Below are positions 56,501 to 64,000 of a stretch of DNA of 64,000 nt, in pieces. The notes under the pieces are model-generated. The model did no database searches. It was given only the letters and a program-made list of their open reading frames with translations, and was not told where the DNA came from. Positions within the stretch are counted from its first letter, which is position 1. Each line of letters begins with the position of its first letter. The stretch covers positions 87,740,712-87,804,711 of the forward strand of contig NC_077224.1 in the NCBI RefSeq assembly GCF_024763615.1, given 5' to 3'. A program made the translations under genes and the position numbers. Origin of the DNA: Phlebotomus papatasi (taxonomy: Eukaryota; Arthropoda; Insecta; Diptera; Psychodidae).

Positions 56501-59020
56501 GAAAGCCTTCGTGGTCTGATATTTCTTCCGGATCCTTTCCGGAGATTTTAATGAGGAGAGTTGTGTGAGGAATATGATACCCTTGAAATACTTTGGTCGC
56601 GATCATTGCATTGTCAATGCCTCTTAATGCCTGTGAGTTGAATTGAATATTGAGGCTCTTTTTAGTTTCTTTATATTTTTTTACTGGTATCATTGTCCTA
56701 AAAGAGTGAAAAAGAAAAGTCAGGTTATCTGTAACAAAATACAAATTCATGAGATAAATCTACAACTCTCGAGGAATCTTGAAATCAGATTTTACACCAC
56801 ATTTATTTATAAACAATTTTATATTGCAATTTCTTTACTTACCTTAAATTTCATTAAATGTTTGCCAGAAAACACCGAACTATTGAATAAGAACAATACA
56901 ATTGACAACTCTCCAAATCAAAATAGTGTCACATATGGTATGAGGGCGCCACACGTCAAATACCCTGGCCACAAGTCCGTAATCCTATCAATTTGGTCAT
57001 AACTTATGGCCTCATATTAATTTTATATTTGTTGTTTAAAAATTTATCAAAATTTAATAGTAAAAGAACATATAGTTATTAAGGAAAGAAGTTTTGAAAA
57101 ATAGTTCTAAATATTTTCAATTGAAGATACAATATTTAGTTGTTAAAATTTTTGAGATCATTAGTAAATTTCTTAACGATTTGACGTATTTTTAATCGTA
57201 ATCCGCATCAGTAAAATATTTTCCCTTAATTGATTATTATTGTACCGAAATATTAAAGTAAATCAATTTAAAATTTTCATTTAATGATAGCACATCAAAT
57301 ATTGGTAATTTTGTGGTTCTTTGAAATCATTTTGTGAGAAAAAATTGAAGATTTCTGCGAAGAGGCCACAAGTATAGACTGGCCATAAGTAATGCCACCA
57401 TCCTATACTCTTCTCCGCCTGTAATGTAGGCAAAACCATTTTAGCCATTTTATGATACTCAGGTGATCACAGTTTCGATTCTACTGAACCAATTTGATTT
57501 GTTGCAAAAAAAAAGTTAACGGTCTTGATATGACCTACAATTCTTAGGAACAAATAAAGTTTGTAGAACCAAAACCAGGAGCGCTGTAGTCTCATGAACA
57601 TCAGAAAACATGGAAAAATTGCATTTTGGTTTTACAAACTTTAAACAAAAATATAGGGGATGTTTCTCAGACTTCGCACATACTTTGGCTTCGAACACTT
57701 CATATATTTATCATATTCTTTTAAGACTAGTTATTAAAATATTGCCATAGGTAGGATTCATTAAAGAAATATGTGAAAAATATAAAGTGTTCCAAGCCAG
57801 CATGTGTGCAAAGCCAAAACCAAAAAGGATTTTTCATCATATGAAATTTTGAATGTTACTGGTCATATTTTGCATATCAACAACTTTTTTGTAGAATATT
57901 TTATTTACCCTAATACAAGGGATCGTCTGAAAATCAAGCATTCACCATTATTTTGCTAAATATTTTATCAATTTCTTTAATTTTTTAATATAGTCTAGAC
58001 ACACTTAAGGCCTTTCCAGAATACACATAAACTTAAAAATCTATCGAGTTGTTTTCGAGATATATCATTTTGAAGATTTTTTTTTGCGAAAAATCAAGAT
58101 ATGATAAATACAAGGTGGACAAAGATTGATCCAGTTGGCTCACAAAAAAATTTCCAAATGAAAGAATCACAGTTCAAACAAGCCTATTATTCGTTTTGTG
58201 AATGTAATCCCACTTCTGAAATGTGTGACCCTCAAAATTCCTGTCCATCTTTTCTTCCCTATCTTTTCTTGTGAGCCAGAGAGGCAGCCTTGATGGAAAA
58301 CCCAAGGATTTAGACATGGCCAATGTTGGTGGAGTTTTTCTAGTTCTTCTAATTGGCGTATCATTGGCTTTCTGGTACGGATGCTGTGAATTTATCATCA
58401 CGACGGTAAGACGAGCAAAACAGCATCGTGTAAGTATGAGAAATTTTTCTAAAAAGACAACCCTTCCCACTAAAGAAAACTCAGTCAAACTCAATAAACC
58501 CTCCAAATGGCAAAGCATTTTTCTCGCCGCATTTTCCTCCCATGCTAAAAACGCTTTTCCCGAATGATTTTGTCACCAAAACCTCAAGAAAAACTCTATG
58601 ACTGAGAGTGTTATAAATGGGACAAATTTCTGGCTTGTTTTTTTTTGTGTGTACTGGTCCAAGGATACGACAAGAGATAAATCAGTTGGAATTTGATTCA
58701 CTTACCAACAGAAACTTTGGTATTTTTTTTTATCTTTTTCCTATTGCCCCCACGATGGGTAAAATTTTTAGGTATCCTTCCGTGAAGAATTCATCGAAGA
58801 GATAAAATTTGTTGGAAAGTGTCACGGAAACACCAAAATAGTTCGGCATCGGAAGAGTTCATCATCGAATTCCAAGTTGTCAGAATCTTCAGATCAAATT
58901 GAACGCGGATCTACACATTCACGCTCCACCAATGGCAAAAATGCATCCAGAAATATAACTGATGTTCCGGATATGATCATCACAGCATCCAATGGACATC
59001 CACCAAAGAAGGAAAAATGA
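44442..59020 (+). CDS. iGluR-2: complete kainate-type ionotropic glutamate receptor
   Basis: A ligand-gated cation channel subunit. Exons: 44442-44526, 44650-44825, 47822-48050, 48122-48693, 51388-51609, 51665-51868, 51926-52042, 52102-52346, 52412-52836, 55051-55166, then 55329-55478 or 58280-58429, then 58772-59020. All are GT-AG and join in frame to 929 residues, the normal family length. Order: signal peptide (1-22), amino-terminal domain (to ~420), S1, M1 (~551-571), pore loop with LLQQGTEL (Q/R site Q609, +4 E613), M3 with SYTANLAAF (~628-649), S2, M4 (~815-836), C-tail. Glutamate contacts Y432, T506, R511, S678/T679 and E726 are kept. It is a tandem paralogue of iGluR-1 with several exons fused. 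Two M4 exons of equal length give two predicted forms. Clade as for iGluR-1; the exact orthologue is not clear to me. Confidence 0.94.
44650..44825 (+). CDS. iGluR-2 exon 2: start of amino-terminal domain
   Basis: Acceptor AAAAAAAG, donor AAG|GTGAGT. Encodes GGLFDTDQEDLRLAFGYAVD, the family's first strand and helix, through VPFGNEYLVSKKLCRLLK. A 3-kb repeat-filled intron follows. Confidence 0.88.
45640..45812. repeat. hairpin with CCAAAGCTTTCGGCTCAG arms
   Basis: AAAGCTTTCGGCTCAGACTC and GAGTCTGAGCCGAAAGCTTT are exact inverted arms, with CCTCAGTG/CACTGAGG inside. Built like 23848-24032. Confidence 0.75.
46021..46245. mobile_element. MITE with AGGGGAGACCGAGGTAGA ends
   Basis: AGGGGAGACCGAGGTAGATT and the inverted AATTCTACCTCGGTCTCTCC; 225 bp, no coding. 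Confidence 0.75.
47822..48050 (+). CDS. iGluR-2 exon 3: amino-terminal domain
   Basis: Acceptor CCAACATAG, donor AACG|GTGAGT (phase 1). Starts SGVAAIIGPQSPASAVHVQS, includes ETRWEP and SLNIHPHAQTMSRV, and ends DWKSFTIVYEN, all typical LIVBP-like domain blocks. Confidence 0.93.
48122..48693 (+). CDS. iGluR-2 exon 4: amino-terminal domain, long exon
   Basis: 572 nt, acceptor TGCCCTTAG, donor ACG|GTAAGG. From APYLVALSDLLKLYD to GYSIINYMKT. It includes FIITSPDLHTLDLEPYQY and the ALTFDSVLIFADAL helix. The end matches the first visible exon of iGluR-1, which is separate there. Confidence 0.95.
48733..48966. mobile_element. MITE with ACCCAGCGAGCAC ends
   Basis: ACCCAGCGAGCACAGTTAG and GTGCTCGCTGGGT. 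The middle is almost pure A/T (TTAATTAAAATTAAAT). A related fragment is at 28604-28687. Confidence 0.7.
49902..50620. mobile_element. Family C copy 5 opened by a piggyBac-like MITE
   Basis: Family C (GCTTCAGACCTAAAGCTTAG) runs to TTAA at 50089-50092 and continues after TTAA at 50607-50610 (GACCGCTTTA). The insert 50093-50606 begins CCCTTTAAAGACGA and ends TCGTCGTTAAAGGG. Confidence 0.75.
51017..51127. mobile_element. short foldback, family I copy 1
   Basis: Arms TCGACTTTTCTTAATATTGG and CAACACAAAGAAAAGTCGA; 110 bp. Copy 2 is at 53330-53439 with the same GTCACGACT core. Confidence 0.7.
51388..51609 (+). CDS. iGluR-2 exon 5: linker to ligand-binding domain
   Basis: 74 codons, phase 0, acceptor CTTTTCAG, donor TTA|GTGAGT. 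GLTRDIKFDHRGHRTDFLLD then LKNRTFIVLTAL. A 2.7-kb intron precedes it. Confidence 0.94.
51665..51868 (+). CDS. iGluR-2 exon 6: S1 first part
   Basis: 68 codons, phase 0. SPPYGMLK (ligand tyrosine), KLTGNDRFEGFGIDLIHEL and EWNGMIKELLEY. It is separated from the previous exon by only 55 bp. Confidence 0.94.
51926..52042 (+). CDS. iGluR-2 exon 7: S1 second part
   Basis: 39 codons, phase 0. RADLAITDLTITADREG carries the carboxylate-binding threonine and arginine; VDFTMPFMNLGISILYRKP follows. Confidence 0.94.
52102..52346 (+). CDS. iGluR-2 exon 8: M1 and pore loop
   Basis: 245 nt, acceptor AAATTTCAG, donor GCTAA|GTAAGT. It fuses what are separate exons in iGluR-1: M1 (YLGVSVCLFILG), linker (SPGEWDNPYPC) and pore (NALWFTIGALLQQGTEL). 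Only one copy was found, so this gene has no pore choice. Confidence 0.94.
52412..52836 (+). CDS. iGluR-2 exon 9: M3 and S2
   Basis: 425 nt, acceptor CCAAAAG, donor AAGA|GTAAGT. APSTRAVASIWWFFTL, SSYTANLAAFLTVESL, RDGSTFNFF and YAFLMESTSIEY. It corresponds to three exons of iGluR-1 (49+150+232 nt). Confidence 0.95.
52883..53109. mobile_element. MITE with TAAGGTAAAGTACCCTC ends
   Basis: Begins TAAGGTAAAGTACCCTCTAG and ends with its exact complement, arms about 45 bp through GGCCGGTTTCTCAACTCGGC. It starts 47 bp after exon 9 of iGluR-2, just beyond the splice donor. Confidence 0.8.
53330..53439. mobile_element. short foldback, family I copy 2
   Basis: Arms GTCGACTTTTCTTAGTGTTG and ATACAGAGGAAAGTCGA; 110 bp, in the intron before iGluR-2 exon 10. 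The rest of that intron (53440-55050) is AT-rich with GTGTCTTAGCTA words and no exon. Confidence 0.7.
55051..55166 (+). CDS. iGluR-2 exon 10: S2 end
   Basis: 116 nt, acceptor TATCCTCAG, donor TTG|GTAAGA. NSPYRNALSAAVLKLQEQGK and WWKEKHGGGACL. It ends at phase 0 and must join one of two M4 exons. Confidence 0.94.
55329..55478 (+). CDS. iGluR-2 alternative M4 exon a
   Basis: 150 nt, phase 0, acceptor GGTAAAAG, donor AAG|GTTCGT (weak). AASEDGGALALG then ENVGGVFLLLFIGCVAAVVI and CLLECLFDIKARAKELK. If the weak donor is not used, the frame runs to a stop at 55688 and gives a different C-tail; no AATAAA follows closely. Confidence 0.85.
55980..57405. mobile_element. 1.4-kb pogo-like element between the two M4 exons
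   Basis: Ends GCGGCATTACTTATGGCCA and TGGCCATAAGTAATGCCACC are inverted and flanked by TA. GGCCA/CTTATGGCC words recur internally. It contains the HTH remnant at 56397-56750. TA flanks and a psq/CENP-B-like HTH fit the Tc1/mariner-pogo superfamily. Confidence 0.65.
56397..56750 (-). pseudogene. pogo-type transposase N-terminal remnant
   Basis: A 117-codon frame whose middle reads MIPVKKYKETKKSL and later FQGYHIPHTTLLIKISGKDP. The IPHTTLLIKISG part is the recognition helix pattern of psq/CENP-B type DNA-binding domains found in pogo and Tigger transposases. No DDE catalytic domain follows, so it is a fragment. Both ends lie inside the inverted-repeat element 55980-57405. Confidence 0.55.
57655..57832. 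repeat. foldback with TCGCACATACTTTGGC arms
   Basis: ACTTCGCACATACTTTGGCT and the roughly inverted AGCCAGCATGTGTGCAAAGC, with AACACTTCATAT/ATAAAGTGTT inside. A related half lies near 31310-31345. Confidence 0.55.
58280..58429 (+). CDS. iGluR-2 alternative M4 exon b
   Basis: 150 nt, phase 0, acceptor GTGAGCCAG, donor CGT|GTAAGT. RGSLDGKPKDLD then MANVGGVFLVLLIGVSLAF and WYGCCEFIITTVRRAKQHR. A second in-frame donor (ACG|GTAAGA after 58405) would remove eight basic residues after the helix. Same length and phase as exon a, 2.8 kb downstream. Confidence 0.88.
58772..59020 (+). CDS. iGluR-2 last exon: cytoplasmic C-tail
   Basis: Acceptor ATTTTTAG; 82 codons and TGA. VSFREEFIEEIKFVGKCHGN then a serine-rich polar tail (SSSSNSKLSESS) ending PPKKEK. 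No PDZ-type end is obvious. Confidence 0.9.
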   Translation, partial: VSFREEFIEEIKFVGKCHGNTKIVRHRKSSSSNSKLSESSDQIERGSTHSRSTNGKNASRNITDVPDMIITASNGHPPKKEK

Positions 59021-59054
59021 GAGCACATCAGAAGAAAAGAAACTTTTAAGTTGA

Positions 59055-59060
59055 AATAAA
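59055..59060 (+). promoter_or_regulatory. polyadenylation signal of iGluR-2
   Basis: AATAAATAAA begins 35 nt after the stop, predicting a very short 3' UTR. Confidence 0.6.
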
Positions 59061-59470
59061 TAAACTTGTGGCATACATTTTGACTAATGACATCCAATTA
59101 TGAGAATAAATTTGTCACGGATTCACGAGTGCAACATTTTATTCTTCTCACATTGGAAGCTTTAAATGCATTTTCTGTTGATTGTGGGTGTTTATGACTC
59201 TCTCAAAATTCGACTCGTCTTATTAGAAGCGCCTCGTGAGAGAAATATTCTGAGACATTTTAAATATACATTTTTAAGAGTTGGATACATTACATTACCA
59301 CGAATTGTCTACACTACATATTAGTCAAAAGGTAAAGTATCACGAAATAAACAGAATCAATTTTATTTACTGTACAACGTTACTAATCTCGTATGACATA
59401 CCACGGTATCTTAGTTGAAAATTCGAAATACAGTGCCAGGTCTCTTATTTGGATCGGAGTTATTCGGATG

Positions 59471-59905
59471 ATAGGGTAAGTGTGCCAAATTTCGGCATAA
59501 TTGCATGCAAGCGTCAAAGTCTCGAGTTTGAAATGTAATATTTTAAATTCAAATTGATTTTTTTTATTCTTTCTTTTGTAAGAGTGTTGCTTGGAACCTT
59601 GTAAAGAGTTTACCGTCTTTATTTACTCTAAAATCATTCTTAATACATTTTAAAATGAATAAAAATATAGACATAGCTTTGGTGCCCTATTTCGGCCACC
59701 TTCATTCTCATAGTTCCTTGCACTTCGGGAATTCTTCCAGTGCCTTTTTCACGTCATCTCGTTTGTCGAAGCTACATTTTTTGTTATTCTTTTGCATTGT
59801 ATAATCTCTAGAGTACGTAAAATCTAAAAGTTCATGGAAATTCGAGGAAAAAAAAAGGTGGCCGAAATTGCAAGCTGGCCGGAATTTGGCACACTTAATC
59901 GGCTA
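59471..59905. mobile_element. MITE with GTGCCAAATTTCGGC ends, includes family J copy 2
   Basis: AAGTGTGCCAAATTTCGGC and GCCGGAATTTGGCACACTT are inverted ends. The right half (from 59652) is colinear with 35230-35490. Confidence 0.65.
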
Positions 59906-59999
59906 ACGGTATCCTTCAATGATTGTCAGGTATATCTTCGGTTTGAGTCGCCGAGACCATATAACGCCCCACAGAAACGTTTTCATAGGTTGTGATCAG

Positions 60000-60230
60000 G
60001 AGGGGAATTCTGTAACGATATGACAATGTCATATGATAAATTTAGAAATTTTCATGTGGTAAATTCGGAACAATTAATCGAAAATCAGATTCATATCAGT
60101 TACTAAGAGCTTCATAGAGTTCCTTAAAATGGCTATTCGATGCTCATTGAGCTTTAATGTTGTCCTCTTCTCGAATTTGCAACGAAAATTTGTCATATGA
60201 CATTGTCATATCGTTACAGAATTCTCCTAC
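60000..60230. mobile_element. MITE family F copy 2
   Basis: Ends AGGGGAATTCTGTAACGATA and ATCGTTACAGAATTCTCCT; arms contain GACAATGTCATATGA. Matches 41793-42015. Confidence 0.8.
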
Positions 60231-60558
60231 AGTATTTTTGCTTGAATCTTTTTACTCATCTAAATTGTTTAATCGGTAATGCTTGTTAAGCAAAGCATAC
60301 CATTTTCTTTGTAACTTCTACAGTTTCTTGATAAATCAACAATATTTTTGTTGAGACAATGGAGACTATGCAGATTTCCTATGCAGTAATTCTGCCGAAT
60401 ATCTAAAGAATTTCTCTAAATGTACTAGTATATACCGTTACAATTCAAAAAACCTCCGAGTAAAATCGGCAGGTAGAGCAATGATTTGACGGGTACTTTT
60501 CGTAATACGGCACTATGACATCTGTCACTGTGACTCGTTTGTGGAACTCAGAATATAT

Positions 60559-60979
60559 ATTTGAAAGTGATTGAACAGAATCTGCTCGCTTGGTACGTAA
60601 TCCCAAGAAGTTTGTGTTTATGCACAGAGAGCGACAATCAGAACAAGTGATTCCCAACCACAATTTTAACCCAAGTAGAGACTGGAAAAAATCCTGTCTC
60701 CACCCGGGATCGAACTGGGGTCTTTTCGCTGTCTAGGCGAATGCTCTACCAACTGAGCTATGGGGACACACTGGCTCTGACTGTCTTTTTGCCACTGATC
60801 TTGATTAATTGCCAAATGCATTTCAACTCGTTTTGACTCACTACGAGCCTAGAGGAACGGTATCATGCGTACAATTAAACCAGCAGCCCATGTTTTCCAT
60901 GGATAATTAATTTATTTGAAAGTGATTGAACAGAATCTGCTCGCTTGGTACGTAATCCCAAGAAGTTTGTGTTTATGCA
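60559..60979. repeat. 66-bp direct repeat flanking a tRNA-like sequence
   Basis: The segment from TTTGAAAGTGATTGAACAGA to GTTTGTGTTTATGCA occurs at about 60560-60625 and is repeated without visible change at 60915-60980. The tRNA-like sequence lies between. Confidence 0.8.
60695..60767 (-). tRNA. tRNA-like sequence, class I, anticodon position AGA; probable pseudogene or SINE head
   Basis: 73 nt that fold as a tRNA: acceptor GTCCCCA/TGGAGAC (one C-A mismatch), D arm TAGCTCAGTTGGTAGAGC, anticodon stem TTCGC/GCGAA with loop CTAGACA, T arm CCCAG/CCGGG (one mismatch) with TTCGATC. A-box and B-box promoter words are intact. The loop would give AGA (Ser), but there is no long variable arm as serine tRNAs have, and C follows the anticodon where a purine is usual. 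With the 66-bp direct repeats around it, a tRNA-derived element or decayed tRNA is more likely than a working gene. Confidence 0.5.
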
Positions 60980-61879
60980 GAATATATAATATCCCATTCG
61001 GTAATTTTTCGTTCAAATACTACTTGAAAAAGACGGAAATGTAAGTGCAAGGCACTAAAATAATACATTTGCATGTTAGGCTAAAATTCATTCGAGCAAC
61101 GTAATGGTTAAGTGGATTATAATAGAGAAGGCTGCACGCACAGATCACCGGGAAGAGCTAAAGTTATTTCCTCCTTTTCAGATATAAAAATACTGAGATT
61201 ATTGCCCCTGTTTTTGGTCGCCTCAAACACCTTTTCAACAGTAACGTAATTTGTAAAAAATCGTGTTTTTAAGTTTATAACTTTTTAACTTAAAGTGTTT
61301 AGAGAAAACCATTGTCTTAACTTTTCTGATTTGCTAGAAAGATATTTATAGATTTGGGAAGGATTCTATTTCTTCAGCAAATAAGTCTAGGAATAGTTTT
61401 CTGTACTAATTTTAAGATTTCAATTACTTCAGATACTTGCACTTGGAGTAATTTACATAACCTCCTAGAAATTAAGTTCTATTTCCGTTAGGATTTTATA
61501 TTTGGTGAAAGACAACCAATTTTAGGGATTTTTTAACTTAAATTATTATTACCAAAAATCAAATTTTATAAAGCAAATTGCGAAATGAGGTTATGTTTAA
61601 AATAATCTAACTTAAAGTTGTGGTAATAGTGAATAATCATACCTTAAGACCCTTAAGACCGGTGAATCATTAGGAATTTCACGTTCTTATTACAGTAAAA
61701 TCTCGCTAATTCAGCGCTTTTAAGGTCGCACTACTTTTTAATTTTGCAAAAGGTTTGTTGACATTTTCCAAGTTTCAATTGTTTATCGATTGAAGTGAAT
61801 ATTGTCAATTTTCCATAGTTTGTATTAGTTATGATGTGATTTTGCATTTAATTTTGCATGAATTTACAATAAATATGAC

Positions 61880-62312
61880 TACGCAGAAAAATTTTTTTGT
61901 AAAATTGTTCGTAAATGTTTGTTAATTCCCCCTGGGGACTTACTAAATGCTCCTAAATCGTATGATCGGTATAATCCATTAAAAAATTCGTAACTTATTT
62001 GTAATTTCATTGTTCGTAACATGATCACTTCAAAAGCACTCTTCGTTCTTTTGCAAACATTTGTTCGTAAATGTTTGTTAGATTTTGTCATTTGTTAGCA
62101 AACTTTTATCAGACAAAGAAAAATTCACGAACATAATGTTTGTTGAAGTATAGAAAATGCTTGTCCAGTGATCAATGTTTATGAAAAATTCAAACGGTAT
62201 AAATTTTTACAAACTTTTTTTGTGAGTTACACGATTTACGAGCATTGCGTAAGTCCTCAGTAGAAACTCACAAATATTTACGAACAATTTTACAATTTTT
62301 TTTTTCAGTGTA
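61880..62312. mobile_element. MITE family G copy 2
   Basis: Ends ACGCAGAAAAATTTTTTT and AATTTTTTTTTTCAGTGT, GTTCGTAAATGTTTGTTA inside; matches 37321-37801. Confidence 0.7.
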
Positions 62313-63418
62313 TGCAAACTTATTCTGAGTATGAGATGAAGAAGAAATCGTTGACTTTCAAACAGTTTAAAATTCAACTGTTACGGGTGACATTTCAGTC
62401 CGAAACGCCCGAATTTGAGATAGTCTACTGTACGTTATTCCAACTGTCAATGATCATTCTGCCAATTTTTTGTGTAACAATTCAAAAACGGTTGACCTAA
62501 TCTGCAAAAAGCCTTCGTACAAAACTTTTTACGTTATCAAAGGCTCCTTTCGACTTTTACTAAATTCAGGTAATTTTTACGTAATTTTTACGTCATTTTA
62601 TTTAATCATTGTCGAAATCATTTCGTAGACAATCCATCCTTGTACCATTTCATCACTTTTGGGTTTTTCAACTTTCCTACAAATTTAGAAAATGCCCCTG
62701 AAACTCTAGATGGAAGAAAAGGCAAACAGATGGAAAAATTCTCGAAACATCGAGCAATTAATATCGCATTTTTCATCTTTCGATAAACAAAACTTTTCTT
62801 AACGAGATTTTTTCCACAATTTGGCCAATCAACAAACCACCCAAGAGTACCAAAAAAAAAAACATCATCTGGAAAAAGTAATTATGAAAAAAACAACACA
62901 AACAACTTAAGCCGCCAAAAAAATCAATTTCCTCTCAATTGAACGTAGTACAGAAAAAAATCTTAGGAAAAAAATTATGGCTTTTGTGTGACAGAGACTG
63001 AGGGATTACTCCTATACTCATGGCATGTTCTCAGTGGAATTTCCTCTCGTGTTATATATTCCTCGCATCTTGTTTAAAAATAAATTTTTATAACTTTCCA
63101 CCGGAGGAGGTGCTGGGGGGTCACCAAAACTCAATTTTCAGCAGTTTTCAAGCAGAAACTTTTTAGTCACGATCCGAATCTTGCACCATTGAGGAGTGTC
63201 AAAGACTGTGGTTCAAAACTAACGCGGAATTGACCAAGTTTCCCTCCATTCAATTGGATTTACATCAGTGGACACTTTTCATTGGAGTTTCCAGAAGGAA
63301 CAAACTTTTCTGAAAGGACTTTGTTTGAATTTCCTCGAAGTTGGATGGCAAAGAGACAAAATAATTAAATTATTGTGTTGAGAGGTGAAAATAAAGGACA
63401 ATTTCTTCTTGATGGATG
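62313..63418. other. upstream region of the third receptor gene
   Basis: No coding exon seen. It probably holds the promoter and 5' UTR of iGluR-3. GGAGGAGGTGCTGGGGGGTC near 63103 is a GC-rich island in AT-rich DNA, but I cannot place a start site. Confidence 0.45.
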
Positions 63419-63518
63419 ATGGTGAATGGTGGAAAAATGAATGGGCTTCATATTTTCTTATTAAATTATCTCTTCATTTTCACCCTTGGATATGAGTATG
63501 GGTATCCTATAACAATAG
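63419..63518 (+). CDS. iGluR-3: first coding exon, signal peptide (rest beyond window)
   Basis: ATG at 63419 (second in-frame ATG 63437) gives MNGLHIFLLNYLFIFTLGYE after a short polar start, a good signal peptide, and ends ITI with a phase-1 donor (G|GTGAGT). Exon 1 of iGluR-2 ends IRI at the same phase, and both would continue with the GG of the first domain. Same strand, 4.4 kb after iGluR-2. Inference: third tandem kainate-type receptor. A different secreted or membrane protein is possible because only one exon is visible. Confidence 0.65.
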
Positions 63519-63973
63519 GTGAGTTCAAGGAGAAAGTTCAAAATACAGAGGAGTTTTTATCCTTAACGGTGATTCTAAAGTAAAGTGTAACAAAGAGTTC
63601 AAGGCTTTGGCTAAATGCTCGAACTAGTGACCGGTATTCTAAGCTCAAATGGTGTTGTTGATAAAATTATCTGAAAGCTCTAAACTTATAAAAGAGAGCA
63701 CAGTTTTAAAGAACTAAAGCATTTTGCAAAGCATGTTCGACTATGATGTTATTTAATTCAGTTAACCTAGATCAAAACTTGACCAAGATTAGCGGAGCTA
63801 ATTCAAGGAATGAGGAATTTACAACGAACTTTAAAACTCCGCGGGAAATTCCGGTAACCCACGGCGAAAGCTTAAAGGATGCATGAGATGCGGTATGATC
63901 ATTAAGACCTGACTGAAACCCCGAGAAGATAGGAAGAAACCCTGAAGAACCACGAAAAATATTTAGGAACCCT

Positions 63974-64000
63974 TAAACGGGCTTCAGACCTAAGGCTTAA
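63974..64000. mobile_element. Family C copy 6, cut by window end
   Basis: CGGGCTTCAGACCTAAGGCTTA, the family C left terminus, at the very end, inside the first intron of iGluR-3. Confidence 0.55.

Noticed and set aside
77..59020. One very large receptor gene or a trans-spliced pair
   Set aside because: Each set has its own stop, C-tail and AATAAA, and iGluR-2 has its own signal peptide, so they are two genes.
62312..62500. 62-codon frame upstream of iGluR-3
   Set aside because: Starts at the edge of a MITE; no family match or splice context that links it to the receptor.
1..64000. CRISPR array, operon, Shine-Dalgarno or phage features
   Set aside because: No regular spacer-repeat array and no prokaryotic gene layout; spliced eukaryotic genes throughout.

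Overview
This window looks like AT-rich insect nuclear DNA, most likely from a fly (Diptera). It has short phase-conserved exons with GT-AG splice sites, introns full of small inverted-repeat elements, and receptor exons of the arthropod kainate-receptor type. I cannot name the species; a nematoceran such as a sand fly would fit, but that is a guess.

Layout. (1) Positions 77-39270 (+) hold the 3' two thirds of a kainate-type ionotropic glutamate receptor gene, here iGluR-1. Its 5' end lies before the window, and 13 coding positions are visible. The pore-loop exon is present twice (9260-9391 and 20439-20576) with the same splice phases, so only one can be used per mRNA. (2) Positions 44442-59020 (+) hold a complete paralogue, iGluR-2: 12 coding positions and a predicted 929 residues from signal peptide to stop. 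Its M4 transmembrane exon is present twice (55329-55478 and 58280-58429), both exactly 150 nt and phase 0. (3) Positions 63419-63518 (+) hold a signal-peptide exon with the same end and phase as exon 1 of iGluR-2, so a third tandem receptor gene starts here and leaves the window.

Inside the 11 kb intron between the two pore exons of iGluR-1 is an intronless BTB-BACK-PHR gene on the minus strand (13206-14525), related to BTBD3/BTBD6. It lies between ~150 bp inverted repeats. The right repeat is split by a second insert (14931-16567) with CCCAAGG ends, which carries a small candidate gene with a clear 76-nt intron.

Most of the remaining DNA is repeat. There are at least a dozen small inverted-repeat (MITE-like) families, several nested with readable target sites (TTAA, TAA, TAAGAC). 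There are also two large minisatellites in introns, a degenerate pogo-like element, a tRNA-like sequence, and a near-perfect ~120-bp-arm hairpin just downstream of the M3 exon of iGluR-1. Both full receptor genes keep the residues that bind glutamate and an unedited Q at the Q/R site, so they should encode working cation channels. Choice between duplicated exons would change the pore of one and the M4 helix of the other.
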